Numbered from the stretch's first letter, positions 50,448-61,035 are shown. The stretch: DNA of 64,000 nt from Sphingomonas sp. Leaf412 (GCF_001425405.1 NZ_LMQP01000001.1:518619-582618), one strand, 5' to 3'. Notes: a model not told the origin generated them from the sequence alone. Translations and numbers: made by a program.

Positions 50448-51568
50448 ACGCGCAGGAACCCCGCCACGATCCGGTCCAGCTCGGGCACGTCCAGCAGGAA
50501 GGCGTCGTGCCCGAACGGGCTGGACAGCTCGACGAAGCTCGCCGGCGCGCCCGCGGCGTGGAGCGCCTGTACCACGGCGCGCGATTCGGCGGTGGGGTAC
50601 AGCCAGTCGGTGTCGAAGCTTACCATCGCGAAGCGCGTGCGCGTGCCCCGGAACGCGTGCGCCAGCAGGCCGCCATGCTCCTCCGCCAGGTCGAAATAAT
50701 CCATCGCGCGGGTGATATACAGGTAGCTGTTGGCGTCGAACCGGTCGGTGAAGGCGCTGCCCTGATGGCGCAGGTAGCTTTCGACCTGGAAATCCGCGTC
50801 GAACCCGAACGACTTGGCCCCGTCCGGACTATCTGGCCGCGCCTGAAGACGCCGCCCGAACTTCTCGGTCAGCCCGGCCTCCGACAGATATGTGATATGC
50901 GCCGCCATCCGCGCGACCGCCAGGCCCGCGGCGGGCGCGGCGCCATGATAATAATCGCCGTCGCGCCAGTTGGGGTCCGCCATCACTGCCTGCCGCCCCA
51001 CCTCGTGAAACGCGATGTTCTGCGCGGTGTGCCGCGCGGTGGAGGCGATGACGACCGCCGCGGCGACGCGATCCGGAAAGGTCGCGGCCCAGCTCAGCGC
51101 CTGCATCCCTCCCATCGATCCCCCGACGACCGCATGCAGCCGCGCGACGCCGAGGTGGTCGAGCAGCATCGCCTGCGCGCGCACCATGTCGCGGATCGTG
51201 ATGACCGGAAACGCCATGCCGAACGGACGCCCGGTCGCGGGATCGATGCTGGCCGGGCCGGACGATCCCATGCAACTGCCCAGCACGTTGGCGCACACGA
51301 CGAAATATCGGTCGGTATCGATCGGCCGCCCCGGCCCCACCATCCGCGTCCACCACCCCGGCTTGCCCGTCCGCGGGTGTGCGCTGGCAAGGTGGTGGTC
51401 GCCGGTCAGCGCATGGCAGACGAGGATCGCGTTCGACGCATCGGATGCCAGCGTCCCGTACGTCTCGTACGCGATCTCCACCGGCGACAGGGTCGCGCCG
51501 CCGTCCAGCCGCAGCGGGCCGGGCAGCACGACGTGCCGCGAAAGGCCGAAACGCGCATCATGGGACAT
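50444..51568 (-). CDS. metX: Homoserine O-acyltransferase MetX
   Basis: A 374-residue alpha/beta-hydrolase-fold Met[35 protein letters not shown] is the N-terminal signature. [20 protein letters not shown] carries the catalytic Ser, [13 protein letters not shown] the Asp, and [11 protein letters not shown] the His. It acylates homoserine (acetyl- or succinyl-CoA) in methionine synthesis. The ATG at 51568 gives the usual length. It is the first gene of the metX-GNAT-metW operon. The upstream region shows no clear SAM riboswitch. Confidence 0.94.
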   Translation of the reverse strand: MSHDARFGLSRHVVLPGPLRLDGGATLSPVEIAYETYGTLASDASNAILVCHALTGDHHLASAHPRTGKPGWWTRMVGPGRPIDTDRYFVVCANVLGSCMGSSGPASIDPATGRPFGMAFPVITIRDMVRAQAMLLDHLGVARLHAVVGGSMGGMQALSWAATFPDRVAAAVVIASTARHTAQNIAFHEVGRQAVMADPNWRDGDYYHGAAPAAGLAVARMAAHITYLSEAGLTEKFGRRLQARPDSPDGAKSFGFDADFQVESYLRHQGSAFTDRFDANSYLYITRAMDYFDLAEEHGGLLAHAFRGTRTRFAMVSFDTDWLYPTAESRAVVQALHAAGAPASFVELSSPFGHDAFLLDVPELDRIVAGFLRV

Positions 51569-51837
51569 GGCCGCGGCGTTAGCGCCTCGCGCCCGCACCA
51601 GCAATCGTCCCATTAATCGCCGCTGTCCTACAGGGGTCGCGGACGGGTATATTGGCGGAATGACCACATCGGGGACGACACCGCGTCGGGCGTTGCCCCT
51701 GAACCCGCTGGACGACGACACGCATCGCTCCCTAGCGAACCGGTCCGGAAGGCTCCCATTTCCCGGCCCCCCGCCTCGTCACGATCGTCTTTCGGGAACC
51801 CGGCATCCGCGCGACCTTCGCAACGCCCCACGCCGTC

Positions 51838-51858
51838 ATGCCGGGCTCGTCCCGGCAT
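51838..51858. repeat. REP-like palindrome A
   Basis: Stem ATGCCGGG (51838-51845) and CCCGGCAT (51851-51858) with loop CTCGT, within GTCATGCCGGGCTCGTCCCG. This type of palindrome occurs widely between genes of alphaproteobacteria. Different sequence from palindromes B and C. Confidence 0.75.
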
Positions 51859-51904
51859 CCATCGCGCCGCAGGAGCAAAAGCCGTTGATCTGGCGGCACG
51901 ATGG

Positions 51905-51925
51905 ACCCCGGAACAAGTCCGGGGT
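51905..51925. repeat. REP-like palindrome B
   Basis: Stem ACCCCGGA (51905-51912) and TCCGGGGT (51918-51925) with loop ACAAG. It reads GGACCCCGGAACAAGTCCGG then GGTGAC. Palindrome C is an inverted copy of the same element. Confidence 0.78.
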
Positions 51926-51991
51926 GACGCAGTGCGTGTGGTTGCGTGACCCGGCATCCCGATCGTCCCGCCCTCGCCACCCCCACCCGTC

Positions 51992-52012
51992 ACCCCGGGC
52001 CTGTCCCGGGGT
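51992..52012. repeat. REP-like palindrome C (inverted copy of B)
   Basis: Stem ACCCCGGG (51992-51999) and CCCGGGGT (52005-52012) around CCTGT. Its reverse complement differs from palindrome B only in a few loop-proximal bases, so B and C form an inverted pair 67 bases apart. No transposase is nearby. Confidence 0.78.
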
Positions 52013-52198
52013 CCACCGCGCCGCGGATCCGAACGTCCGCGATCTCACGTCCCCGCGACACGCTCTGCACGAGGGGTCCGACCCCGCGACCTTTGCGACC
52101 TTCCGGCGGGTCCGCCGTCGCGTAACCCCCGATCGCCTCAACATTCGCAACATTCGCGCCCCTTCCGCCCCGCCGCTCCACCGCGTAAGCGGACGCGC

Positions 52199-53302
52199 AT
52201 GACGACGACCGCCCCCGCCCCGAAGCCGTGGATCATGGCCATCGCGCCCTACATCCCCGGCCGTTCCGCCACCGACGACGGCCGCAAGGCGGTGAAACTG
52301 TCGTCGAACGAGAATCCGCTGGGCACCAGCCCCGCGGCGCGCGCCGCCTATGCCGGGGCGGCGGACACGCTGGAACGCTATCCCGATGCGGGCGCGACCG
52401 ACCTGCGGGAGGCGATCGCTACGCGGTTCGACCTCGATCCCGCGCGCGTCATCCAGGGCAACGGCTCGGACGAGGTGCTGCACCTCGCCGCGGGCGCGTT
52501 CGCCGGGCCGGGGGACGAGGTGATCTTCGTCCGCTACGGCTTCGCGGTGTACGAGATCGCGGCGCGGCGCGTCGGCGCGACCCCCGTCATCGCCCCCGAT
52601 CGCGACTATGCCACCGACGTCGACGCGATCCTCGCCGCGGTCACGGAGCGGACGCGGATCGTGTTCGTCGCCAATCCCAACAACCCCACCGGCACCTACG
52701 CCCCGGCGGCGGAGATCGCGCGGCTGCACGCGGGGCTGCGCGGCGACATCCTGCTCGTCCTCGACCACGCCTATGCCGAATATCTGGCCGACGCGGACGA
52801 CGACGGCGGCATGGAACTGGCGCAGACCGCGCCCAACGTGCTGGTCACGCGCACCTTTTCGAAGATCCACGGCCTCGCGTCCGAACGCATCGGCTGGGGC
52901 TATGCCCATGCCGATATCGTCCAGGCGATGCACCGCATCCGCCTGCCCTTCAACGTCACGATCGGGGGGCAGCGCGCCGCGATGGCCGCGCTGGCGGACC
53001 GCGACTTCGTGGCGCACACGCGCGACCACAATGCCCGCTGGCGCGCGTGGTTCGCGGACGAGATCGGAAAGCTCGGCAACGCCGGCCTGCGCGCGATCCC
53101 GAGCGAGGCGAACTTCGTGCTGGTGGTGTTCGAAGGCGCGCTGACCGCGGAGACGGCCTACAAGGGCCTGATGGACGCGGGCTATATCGTCCGCTGGCTG
53201 CCCGGACAGGGGCTGGCGCAGGGCCTGCGCATCACGATCGGCACCGAGGAGGAGACGCGCGGCGTCATGGCGGCACTGCGCGATCTGGCCGCGGGCAACT
53301 GA
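52199..53302 (+). CDS. hisC: Histidinol-phosphate aminotransferase
   Basis: A 367-residue fold-type I PLP aminotransferase. [39 protein letters not shown] and DHAYAEYL are HisC hallmarks. The PLP-binding Lys lies in [20 protein letters not shown]. It converts imidazole-acetol phosphate to histidinol phosphate and may also serve aromatic amino-acid synthesis, since it is directly coupled to a prephenate/arogenate dehydrogenase gene. The stop overlaps the next ATG by one base (TGATG). Start ATG at 52199. Confidence 0.92.
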   Translation: MTTTAPAPKPWIMAIAPYIPGRSATDDGRKAVKLSSNENPLGTSPAARAAYAGAADTLERYPDAGATDLREAIATRFDLDPARVIQGNGSDEVLHLAAGAFAGPGDEVIFVRYGFAVYEIAARRVGATPVIAPDRDYATDVDAILAAVTERTRIVFVANPNNPTGTYAPAAEIARLHAGLRGDILLVLDHAYAEYLADADDDGGMELAQTAPNVLVTRTFSKIHGLASERIGWGYAHADIVQAMHRIRLPFNVTIGGQRAAMAALADRDFVAHTRDHNARWRAWFADEIGKLGNAGLRAIPSEANFVLVVFEGALTAETAYKGLMDAGYIVRWLPGQGLAQGLRITIGTEEETRGVMAALRDLAAGN

Positions 53303-54210
53303 TGCTGCCCTTCGCCCGCGTCACGATCATCGGGCTCGGCCTGATCGGCTCCTCGCTCGCGCGCGCGGTGCGCGACGCGATGCCGACCGTCCGCCTGACG
53401 GGCCATGACGCCGATCCGGGCGTGCGCGACACCGTCCGCGCGCTGGGCCTGATGGACGACGTGGCGGACACGCCCGGCGCGGCGGTGATCGACGCGGATC
53501 TCGTGGTGCTGTGCGTCCCCGTCGGCGCGATGGGCGCGGTCGCGTCGGACCTCGCGTCCGACCTGCCCGCCGATTGCATCGTCAGCGACGTGGGCAGCAG
53601 CAAGGCGTCGGTCGCCGCCGCCCTGCGCGCCGCGCTCCCCACCGCCACGATCGTGCCCGCGCATCCGGTGGCGGGCACGGAAAAGAGCGGACCGGGGGCA
53701 GGCTTCGCCACCCTGTTCCGCGGCCGCTGGTGCATCGTCACCCCGCTGGCCGACGGCGACGCCGTCGCCGCGACCCGCGTCGCCGATTTCTGGCGCCGTC
53801 TGGGGGCCGAGGTCGAGACGATGGACCCCGACCACCACGATCTGGTGCTGGCGATCACCAGCCATCTGCCGCATCTCATCGCCTATACGATCGTCGGCAC
53901 CGCGGACGATCTGGAACAGGTGACGCAGTCGGAGGTCATCAAATTCTCCGCCGGCGGCTTCCGCGACTTCACCCGCATCGCCGCGTCCGATCCGACGATG
54001 TGGCGCGACGTCTTCCTGTCGAACCGGGATGCGGTGCTGGAGATGCTGGGCCGCTTCAGCGAGGACCTGAGCCAGCTTCAGCGCGCGATCCGCTACGGCG
54101 ACGGCGACGCCCTGTTCGACCGCTTCACCCGCACCCGCGCGATCCGCCGCTCGATCGTCGATCAGGGGCAGGACGACGCGGCGGCGGACTTCGGGCGGCG
54201 GCATGATTGA
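53302..54210 (+). CDS. tyrA: Prephenate/arogenate (cyclohexadienyl) dehydrogenase
   Basis: A 302-residue TyrA-family dehydrogenase. The NAD motif VTIIGLGLIGSSLARAV is at residues 7-23, DVGSSKASV and PAHPVAGTEKSGPGAG follow, and HHDLVLAITSHLPHLIAYTIV with FSAGGFRDFTRIAASDPTMWRDVFLSN forms the helical C-terminal domain. It yields 4-hydroxyphenylpyruvate or tyrosine. The specific substrate (prephenate or arogenate) is not evident. Coupled to hisC. Its ATG shares one base with the hisC stop. Confidence 0.92.
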   Translation: MLPFARVTIIGLGLIGSSLARAVRDAMPTVRLTGHDADPGVRDTVRALGLMDDVADTPGAAVIDADLVVLCVPVGAMGAVASDLASDLPADCIVSDVGSSKASVAAALRAALPTATIVPAHPVAGTEKSGPGAGFATLFRGRWCIVTPLADGDAVAATRVADFWRRLGAEVETMDPDHHDLVLAITSHLPHLIAYTIVGTADDLEQVTQSEVIKFSAGGFRDFTRIAASDPTMWRDVFLSNRDAVLEMLGRFSEDLSQLQRAIRYGDGDALFDRFTRTRAIRRSIVDQGQDDAAADFGRRHD

Positions 54211-54263
54211 TGCCCGCCCACCACATCCGTTCGGCCTAAGCGACGTCGAAGGCGATGCGCCGC

Positions 54264-54950
54264 CTACACGTTCAGCGCGTTGATCGCCGCATGCACCCGC
54301 GCCTCCGCCTCGCGCCGCGGCAGGCCGGGGGGGATCGTCTCGCCGATCAGGAAGGTGACGACGCCCGCCTTCTTCGGTCCCTTCTTGGGCAGCAACCGCC
54401 CGCTGTCGACCGCGATCGGCACGACCGGCAGGTCCAGCGCCTTGTACAGCCCCGCGAAGCCCGATCGCAGCGGCGGCCGCTCGCCCGGCGGCACGCGCGT
54501 CCCCTCCGCATACACCACCACCGACCGCCCGCTCTCCCGCATCGCCCGGCCCTCGCGCATCATCTGCTTCAGCGCGCGCGCCGACGCATCGCGATCCACC
54601 ACCAGCGCGCCGTATTTCGTCGTCGCCCAGCCCCACAGGGGCACCTTCATCAACTCGCGCTTCAGCACCATCGCGGGCGAATGCAGGATCAGTTGCAGCT
54701 CCAGCGTCTCGTACATCGCCTCGTGCTTGCCGACGAACAGATATTGTCCCTCGGGCACCCGCCCCACGACGCGCGGCCGGATGCCCAGCACCCAGCGCAT
54801 CAGCACGCGGTGGAGCCGCGACCATGTGTTCGAATGCGCGATCACCGCGCGCTGCCCGAACAGCGCCGCGATCGGCACCGTCGCCACGATGGGAACGGAC
54901 AGCGAGTAGAAGAGGATGCGGAACAAGGCGGTGCGAAGCCACTGGATCAT
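54264..54950 (-). CDS. plsC: 1-acyl-sn-glycerol-3-phosphate acyltransferase
   Basis: A 228-residue PlsC-family acyltransferase. The N-terminal helix FRILFYSLSVPIVATVPIAA is followed by VGKHEAMYETLELQ, an H-x4-D/E-type catalytic motif in which HEAMYE replaces the common HxxxxD, and by VVYAEGTRVPPGE, the substrate Arg motif. It acylates lysophosphatidate in phospholipid synthesis. The ATG at 54950 overlaps the YdcF-like gene (ATGA). The last gene of the ftsE-ftsX-ydcF-plsC operon. Confidence 0.88.
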   Translation of the reverse strand: MIQWLRTALFRILFYSLSVPIVATVPIAALFGQRAVIAHSNTWSRLHRVLMRWVLGIRPRVVGRVPEGQYLFVGKHEAMYETLELQLILHSPAMVLKRELMKVPLWGWATTKYGALVVDRDASARALKQMMREGRAMRESGRSVVVYAEGTRVPPGERPPLRSGFAGLYKALDLPVVPIAVDSGRLLPKKGPKKAGVVTFLIGETIPPGLPRREAEARVHAAINALNV

Positions 54951-55480
54951 GTCCACCGTTCCCACAGCAGCACCATGCGCCGCAACAGCAGCTTGTGATA
55001 TTCGTTCAGCGCCTGCCGCAGCGACGGCTTCCCCGGCACGCCGTCGACCAGGATGGAAACGCCCGCCCCCGTCGCCTCCGCCAGTTCCAGCCGCGCCCGC
55101 CGCGCGTGCCAGTCCGACGTGACCAGCCGGATGCTGCGATATCTTCGCGCCCGCGCCCATGCCGCGGTCTCCGCCCCGTTCCCGCGCGTATCGACCGCCT
55201 CCCCGCCCAGGTCGACGCAGCACGCGATCGTGCGCTGGTGGCCGTACACGCGGACCAGATCGCCGCGCGTCACCCCCGGCGCGGTGCCGGTCACGAGCAT
55301 CCGCCGCGCGCGCCCCTCCTCCAGCAGCGCCAGCCCGCGATCGATCCGCCCCGGCGCACCGGTCGGCACGACGATGGCGTCGGTGCGCATGTCGCCCGCG
55401 GGCTCGGGCAGCGTCAGCATGAACGCAGCGAACCCCAGCGCCCATCCCAGCAGCGCGAGCGCGAGGAACCGCCGGATCAC
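54947..55480 (-). CDS. YdcF-family (DUF218) protein
   Basis: A 177-residue protein with an N-terminal membrane anchor (RRFLALALLGWALGFAAFMLTL) and a DUF218 core: DAIVVPTGAPGRIDRGLALLEEG, RRMLVTGTAPGVTRGDL, and TSDWHARRARLE. These proteins of the YdcF/SanA group are thought to act on envelope or nucleotide-like substrates, but the reaction is not established. It overlaps ftsX by 4 nt at its start and plsC at its end. Inner-membrane with the domain probably periplasmic. Confidence 0.82.
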   Translation of the reverse strand: MIRRFLALALLGWALGFAAFMLTLPEPAGDMRTDAIVVPTGAPGRIDRGLALLEEGRARRMLVTGTAPGVTRGDLVRVYGHQRTIACCVDLGGEAVDTRGNGAETAAWARARRYRSIRLVTSDWHARRARLELAEATGAGVSILVDGVPGKPSLRQALNEYHKLLLRRMVLLWERWT

Positions 55481-56342
55481 AGCGTGCGCGCCAGTGCCGC
55501 AACGATCGCGCGCCGCGCGACGAAGGCGGCGAGGATGACGAAGGCGAAGGGAAGGACGGTCAGCGCCACCCAGCCCGGCGTACCCAGCGTCACCTGCCCC
55601 AGCAACGCGGAGCCCAGCCCGCCGACCTGCGCGCCCAGCAGCGCCACCAGCGCCAGCGCGGGAAACGCCCCCAGCGCTGCGCCCAGGATGGCGTCGCGTG
55701 CCAACCGGCGCTGGAACAGTCGCGCCACCTGCACGTCGGTCGCGCCCAGCCCGTGCATCACGTCGATCGTGGTGCGATGCGCGTCGAGGCCGGCGCGGGT
55801 CGACAGCACCACCACCGCGGTGGTCGCCGCCAGCATCATCGCCACGACCACGCCCGCCACGACGGTCAGCGTCGTCAGCAACGTCGCGATCCCCGCCAAC
55901 GCGCCGCCATGCCCGTCCAGCCGTGCGCCCGGCGCGACCCGCGCCACGGCGGCCGTGACCCGCGCCGCCGCATCGGCATCCGCAAGGTCGACGTCGATCA
56001 GCGCGGGGATCGGCAGTTCCGCATCCGCGCTCCCCTCACCGAGCCACGGCCCCAGCAGCCGGGCGAGTTCGGCGCGCGGCACCGCCGCCGCCCGCGTCAC
56101 GCCCGGCACGCCGCGCACCGTCGTCAGCACCGCCGCGGCCTGCCGCGCGCGGACGTCGGGATCGGGGGTGGCGACCACGATCGTCGCCCGCCCCGCCAGC
56201 GACGCCGCCAGTGCGCCCGCCGCACGCGCGGTGCCGATCCCTGCGGCGGCCGCCAGCACGGTCAGGAACAGCATGATCGCGAGCACCCACGCCATCGCGC
56301 GGCCGCCGCGGGCGTCGTCCAGGATGCGGACGGTATCCGCGC

Positions 56343-56346
<4 letters not shown>
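55477..56346 (-). CDS. ftsX: Cell division protein FtsX
   Basis: A 289-residue FtsX. It has the first helix AMAWVLAIMLFLTVLAAAAGIGTA, a periplasmic loop of about 100 residues, and three C-terminal helices (IATLLTTLTVVAGVVVAMMLAA, ILGAALGAFPALALVALLGAQV, WVALTVLPFAFVILAAFVA). With FtsE it couples divisome ATP hydrolysis to peptidoglycan amidase activation. The sequence is typical of the poorly conserved alphaproteobacterial form. ATG at 56346 overlaps the ftsE stop (ATGA). Confidence 0.85.
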
Positions 56347-57050
<704 letters not shown>

Positions 57051-57240
57051 GCGCCCGCTTGTTCCCGTCCCGATCGTCCGTCCTCGCCCCGATGCCGGGG
57101 TTGGCCCGCCATCGCACGGTCGCCACCGTCGCTTCAAGCGGCGCGAACCGCATTACCCGCGATGGATCGCTTGCCACGGCGGCGACGCGGGTGTTTAGCT
57201 TGACGCCATACGTCCTTTGCCCGGGGTGGTTGCGTCGTCC

Positions 57241-57996
57241 ATGATCCTCGAATGCCCCGAATGCCGCGCCCGTTACCTGGTCCCCGACAGCGCGATCGGG
57301 ACGACGGGGCGCACGGTGCGCTGCGCCAATTGCCGCCACAGCTGGTACCAGGACGCACCCGACCTTCCCGAGCGACCGGAACCTGCGCCGGCGGCGGCCG
57401 CTCCGGCCGCTCCCGTCGTGGAAACGCCGGAGGAGGAGATCGTCCCGGCTCCGCCGCCGCCCGCCCCGCCGCTGCCGCCCGTGATCGACGAAACCGCGGC
57501 GGATGCGGCGGCGGGCCGCTACGACGCCTTCGCGCATCGCGCGCCGTTCCGCCCGACCCGCAACACCAACCGCATCCGCACGATCGCGTCGATCGCCGCC
57601 GGGCTGCTGATGCTGGCGGCGGTCGGCATCATCCTGTGGACGACCGCGCCGGGGCTGGCGGAGAAGATCGGCCTGTCGATCGGTCCCGACGCCCTGCCGC
57701 TGAAGATCGTCGACAATCCCATCGAACGGCGCACGATGACCAACGGATCGGAACTGTTCGCGGTCAGCGGGCGGGTGACGAACCCGTCGTCGGCGCGGCA
57801 ACGCGTGCCCGATATCCGTGCCGATCTGCGCGACGCGAACGACAAGATCGTGTTCAGCTGGACGATCACCCCGCCGCAACGGTCGCTGGCGCCCAACGCC
57901 TCGCTCGATTTCAATTCCGCACAGGTGGACGTTCCCGCCTCGTCCGCACGGCTGGACCTCAGCTTCGTCGGCGAGGATCGCGACACGACGGGATAG
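57241..57996 (+). CDS. Zinc-ribbon (MJ0042-type) membrane protein
   Basis: A 251-residue protein. The N-terminus MILECPECRARYLVPDSAIG, followed by VRCANCRHSWYQ, is an MJ0042-type zinc ribbon (two CxxC pairs). A Pro/Ala-rich linker precedes a membrane helix near residue 117 (IASIAAGLLMLAAVGIILW), after which is a DUF3426-like beta-rich domain (AVSGRVTNPSSARQRVPDIR, DKIVFSWTI). Start ATG at 57241; an in-frame start at 57217 is less likely. Such proteins are common in proteobacteria; function unknown. Divergent from ftsE. Confidence 0.85.
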   Translation: MILECPECRARYLVPDSAIGTTGRTVRCANCRHSWYQDAPDLPERPEPAPAAAAPAAPVVETPEEEIVPAPPPPAPPLPPVIDETAADAAAGRYDAFAHRAPFRPTRNTNRIRTIASIAAGLLMLAAVGIILWTTAPGLAEKIGLSIGPDALPLKIVDNPIERRTMTNGSELFAVSGRVTNPSSARQRVPDIRADLRDANDKIVFSWTITPPQRSLAPNASLDFNSAQVDVPASSARLDLSFVGEDRDTTG

Positions 57997-58077
57997 ACAA
58001 GCTGCTTGCCAGCCACCGACCCCTTTGCTACCGGCGCGTCCTTGCCAGCCGCCGGGCCTGCCCGGTGGACATCACGT

Positions 58078-58164
58078 GCGGTCGTGGCGGAACTGGTAGA
58101 CGCGCAACGTTGAGGTCGTTGTGGCCGAAAGGCCGTGGAAGTTCGAGTCTTCTCGACCGCACCA
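58078..58164 (+). tRNA. tRNA-Leu(GAG)
   Basis: An 87-nt tRNA. The acceptor stem GCGGTCG (58078-58084) pairs with CGACCGC (58154-58160), followed by encoded ACCA. The anticodon stem CAACG/CGTTG (58105-58109 and 58117-58121) holds the loop TTGAGGT, giving anticodon GAG at 58112-58114, which reads leucine CUC/CUU. The long variable arm (GTGGCCGAAAGGCCGTG) is a class II feature of tRNA-Leu. Confidence 0.96.
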
Positions 58165-58169
58165 CTCCC

Positions 58170-58185
58170 CCGCCGACGACGGCGG
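58170..58185. terminator. Short hairpin downstream of tRNA-Leu
   Basis: CCGCCG (58170-58175) and CGGCGG (58180-58185) pair around ACGA. It may help to end the tRNA transcript, but there is no T-tract, so it is only a weak candidate. Confidence 0.3.
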
Positions 58186-58241
58186 ATCGGCGATCGGGGC
58201 GCGACGCGTACCCGATTGTCGCAACGGTGCGTTGAGCAGCG

Positions 58242-59291
58242 ATGCCGGTTCCCCACATCCATGCGATCGGTACCGCCGTGCCCGCGCACGACATCCATGC
58301 CGCGTTCGTCGGCTGGGCACGCGCGCGCCTGCCCGAAGGCGAACGGCGGGTATTCGACCGCATGGCGCAGCGGTCGGGCATCGCGCACCGCTGGTCCGTC
58401 CTGCCCGCGGACTGCTCCCCCGTCGCACCGGGGGGCTTCTACGCCACCGAACCGCATCCGGGCACCGCGGCGCGCATGGCCCTGTACGCGCGTGAAGCAC
58501 CCGCGCTGGCGCTCGCGGCGATCCATGACCTGTCGACGCGGGAGCCGCTGGGCGCGATCACCCACCTCGTCGTCGCCAGCTGCACCGGTTTCGTCGCGCC
58601 CGGCATCGACCAGATCATCGCGCGCGAACTGGGGCTTCCAGGGTCGGTCGAGCGGACACTCGTCGGCTTCATGGGCTGCTACGCCGCGATCGCCGCATTG
58701 CGTACCGCGCGGCACATCGTGCGGTCGGAACCTGCGGCACGCGTGCTGGTGATAACGGTCGAACTGTCGACGCTCCACCTGCAACCCGCGCAGGCGATCG
58801 AGCCGTTGCTGGCGATGCTCCAATTCGGCGACGGCGCCGCCGCGGCGATCGTCAGCGCAGCGTCGCACGGCGTGGCTCTGGGCCAGCCGTTCGCGGTGAC
58901 GCTGCCCGAATCGGCGGCGCTGATCCGCTGGGATATCACCGACGCGGGCTTCGCGATGCACCTGTCGGGCGAGGTGCCGCACCGCATCGCGGCGGCGCTG
59001 GCGGACCCGCCAACGGTCGCGGCGATCACGGGCGGGCGCGTGGTCGACGGCTGGGCCGTCCATGCCGGCGGACGATCGATCCTCGACGCGGTGGCGCAGG
59101 CGCTGCATCTCGAACCCCACGCGCTCGACGCGTCGCGCGCCGTACTGGACGCGAACGGCAACATGTCGTCGGCGACCCTGATGTTCGTCCTGGCGCGCCT
59201 GATGGACGCCCCGCCCGCCCATGGCGTGGCGCTGGCATTCGGTCCCGGCCTTGCCGCGGAGGGGATCGCCTTCGGGACCGCGGCGACGTGA
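58242..59291 (+). CDS. Type III polyketide synthase
   Basis: A 349-residue chalcone/stilbene-synthase-like enzyme. The catalytic triad is visible: Cys146 in VGFMGCYAAIAAL, His274 in WAVHAGGRSIL, and Asn307 in GNMSSATLM. ASCTGFVAPGID near residue 114 and LQFGDGAAAAIV are family segments. It condenses malonyl-CoA onto an acyl starter to give pyrones, resorcinols or phloroglucinols. A methyltransferase and an FAD oxidoreductase follow with overlaps, forming a three-gene cluster downstream of tRNA-Leu. Product unknown. Confidence 0.92.
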   Translation: MPVPHIHAIGTAVPAHDIHAAFVGWARARLPEGERRVFDRMAQRSGIAHRWSVLPADCSPVAPGGFYATEPHPGTAARMALYAREAPALALAAIHDLSTREPLGAITHLVVASCTGFVAPGIDQIIARELGLPGSVERTLVGFMGCYAAIAALRTARHIVRSEPAARVLVITVELSTLHLQPAQAIEPLLAMLQFGDGAAAAIVSAASHGVALGQPFAVTLPESAALIRWDITDAGFAMHLSGEVPHRIAAALADPPTVAAITGGRVVDGWAVHAGGRSILDAVAQALHLEPHALDASRAVLDANGNMSSATLMFVLARLMDAPPAHGVALAFGPGLAAEGIAFGTAAT

Positions 59292-59983
59292 GCCTCGCGA
59301 TCCGACGCGAGGCCGATGAGCTGATGGACGCGGACGACTTGCCGACCGACACCTACGCCGCAGTCGTCGCCGACCTCGCTCGCGTCAACGCTGTGACGCT
59401 GGCGGCACGCCCCACGCTCGCGTTCCTGGACCGTCGCACCCGGCCGGGACGATCCTATCGATTGCTCGACGTGGGCTTCGGCGATGGCGACATGCTGCGC
59501 CGCATCGAAACATGGAGCGCGCGACGCGGCGTGGCGATCGAGCTGGTCGGCGTCGACCTCAACCCGCGCAGCGAGGCCGCGGCGCGCGCACATACCCCCG
59601 CCGCCTCCACCATCGAATGGCGGACCGGCGACTATGCCGCGCTGTCGGGGCAGGAATGGGACTTCGTCGTCTCCAGCCTGGTGGCGCACCACATGACGCA
59701 CGATCAACTGGTCGCCTTCCTGCGTTTCATGGCGACGGAATCGCGCGTCGGCTGGCTGGTGAACGACCTGCACCGCCACGGCTTCGCCTATTTCGGCTGG
59801 CCGCTGCTGGCGGCGCTGTTCCGCTGGCACCGCATCGTCCGCCACGACGGGCACGTCTCGATCGCGCGCAGCTACCGGGCCTCCGAATGGACGCCGCTGC
59901 TGCGGGAGGCCGGCGTGGACGCCCGCGTCTTCCGCGCCTTCCCCTTCCGATTGTGCGTGGAGGGCGGGTGCGCGACCCGTTGA
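59288..59983 (+). CDS. SAM-dependent methyltransferase of the PKS cluster
   Basis: A 231-residue class I methyltransferase. The SAM motif [18 protein letters not shown] is at about residues 57-74, [19 protein letters not shown] strand follows ([13 protein letters not shown]), and [20 protein letters not shown] is the post-motif helix. The C-terminus has [20 protein letters not shown], typical of methyltransferases found next to type III PKSs. It likely methylates the polyketide product or its phenol. The ATG overlaps the PKS stop (ATGA); the gene overlaps the oxidoreductase by 16 nt. Confidence 0.85.
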   Translation: MSLAIRREADELMDADDLPTDTYAAVVADLARVNAVTLAARPTLAFLDRRTRPGRSYRLLDVGFGDGDMLRRIETWSARRGVAIELVGVDLNPRSEAAARAHTPAASTIEWRTGDYAALSGQEWDFVVSSLVAHHMTHDQLVAFLRFMATESRVGWLVNDLHRHGFAYFGWPLLAALFRWHRIVRHDGHVSIARSYRASEWTPLLREAGVDARVFRAFPFRLCVEGGCATR

Positions 59984-61035
59984 TCCTCGGTGGTGGCCCG
60001 GCGGGCACCGCAGCGGCGATCATCCTCGCACGCGGCGGGCGGCGACCCACGCTCCTGGAGCGGACGCGCGAGACCGGCGACCCATTGTGCGGCGGATTCC
60101 TCAGCTGGCGCACGCTCGATGCGTTGGCGCGACTGGGCATCGCGCGCGACGCGCTCAATCCCCGGGCGGTGACGCGGCTGCGCGTGATCGCGGGCGATCG
60201 CGTCCGCGAGGTGATGCTGCCCCGACCGGCGCTCGCGGTTTCGCGCCATCGCCTCGATACGCTCATGCTCGCCGCCGCGACGACGACGGGTGCGAGGGTC
60301 GAGCGCGGCGTCACGGCCCGCGCCGTCGAGGACGGGCGCGTGCGGACCGGCGACGGCGCCGTGCTGACCCCCGACATCATGTTGCTCGCCACCGGCAAGC
60401 ACGACCTGCGCGGCCTTGCCCGCCCGGCGGCGCGCGATGGCGACCCCGCGCTCGGCATCCGCATCCGGCTCGGCCCGTCGCCCGCACTCGAGGCGCTAGT
60501 GGGAGATGCGATCGAGCTGCACCTGTTCGACCGCGGCTACGCCGGCGTGGTGATGCAGGAGGATGGAAGCGCCAACCTGTGCATGGCGGTGCGCCGGTCG
60601 CGGCTCGACGGCGGCGACCCGGCGACGCTGCTGGATCACCTGGCGCACGACCACCCGGCGCTGGGCGCGCGGCTGCAATGGCGTCATGCCTCCTCCGACG
60701 CGGTCGCCAACGTCCCGTACGGCTGGCGCGCGCTATCGACGGTGCCGGGCATCTACCGCCTCGGCGATCAGGCGGCGGTCATCCCCTCGCTGGCGGGCGA
60801 GGGCGTCGGGATCGCGGTCGCCAGCGGCATGTCGGCGGCGCACGCGATCCTGGAGGACGTCGACGCGCCGACGTGGCAGCGCGGCTTCGCCCGCGACGCC
60901 CGCCGACCGCTCGCGATCGCCGGCGCGATACGCGCGCTGGCGGAGCGGCCCGCCATCGCCCGCCCGCTGATGCCGCTGATGCCGGCCGCGTTTGTCCGGC
61001 TGATCGCGGACGCGACGCGGATCGACGCGGCTTGA
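59968..61035 (+). CDS. FAD-dependent oxidoreductase of the PKS cluster
   Basis: A 355-residue FAD-binding protein of the geranylgeranyl-reductase/UbiH-like type. The N-terminus [20 protein letters not shown] is the GxGxxG dinucleotide motif; the GxxxE segment TLLERT follows. The middle [13 protein letters not shown] is typical, and [25 protein letters not shown] is the second FAD motif. It probably hydroxylates or oxidises the type III polyketide, forming a quinone. The GTG at 59968 lies within the methyltransferase frame (16-nt overlap). Confidence 0.88.
   Translation: MRDPLILGGGPAGTAAAIILARGGRRPTLLERTRETGDPLCGGFLSWRTLDALARLGIARDALNPRAVTRLRVIAGDRVREVMLPRPALAVSRHRLDTLMLAAATTTGARVERGVTARAVEDGRVRTGDGAVLTPDIMLLATGKHDLRGLARPAARDGDPALGIRIRLGPSPALEALVGDAIELHLFDRGYAGVVMQEDGSANLCMAVRRSRLDGGDPATLLDHLAHDHPALGARLQWRHASSDAVANVPYGWRALSTVPGIYRLGDQAAVIPSLAGEGVGIAVASGMSAAHAILEDVDAPTWQRGFARDARRPLAIAGAIRALAERPAIARPLMPLMPAAFVRLIADATRIDAA

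Larger units (their letters stand above)
51569..52198. other. Repeat-filled spacer between metX and hisC
   Basis: These 630 bases contain no convincing gene. Both strands have open frames, but they read through the inverted repeats and lack a family signal or ribosome-binding site. It contains three palindromic repeats (listed separately) and presumably the divergent promoters of metX and hisC. A SAM-type riboswitch fold could not be recognised. Confidence 0.5.

Noticed and set aside
51569..51720. SAM riboswitch upstream of metX
   Set aside because: The minus-strand leader has a GATTAA segment and GC-rich stems, but the conserved pseudoknot and core of SAM-II or other SAM riboswitches could not be matched.
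51660..52202. A protein-coding gene in the metX-hisC spacer
   Set aside because: Open frames on both strands read through palindromic repeats and show no signal peptide, domain or ribosome-binding site.
58078..61035. Integrative element using tRNA-Leu as attachment site
   Set aside because: The PKS cluster begins 77 bases after the tRNA, but no integrase and no repeated copy of the tRNA 3' end was seen.
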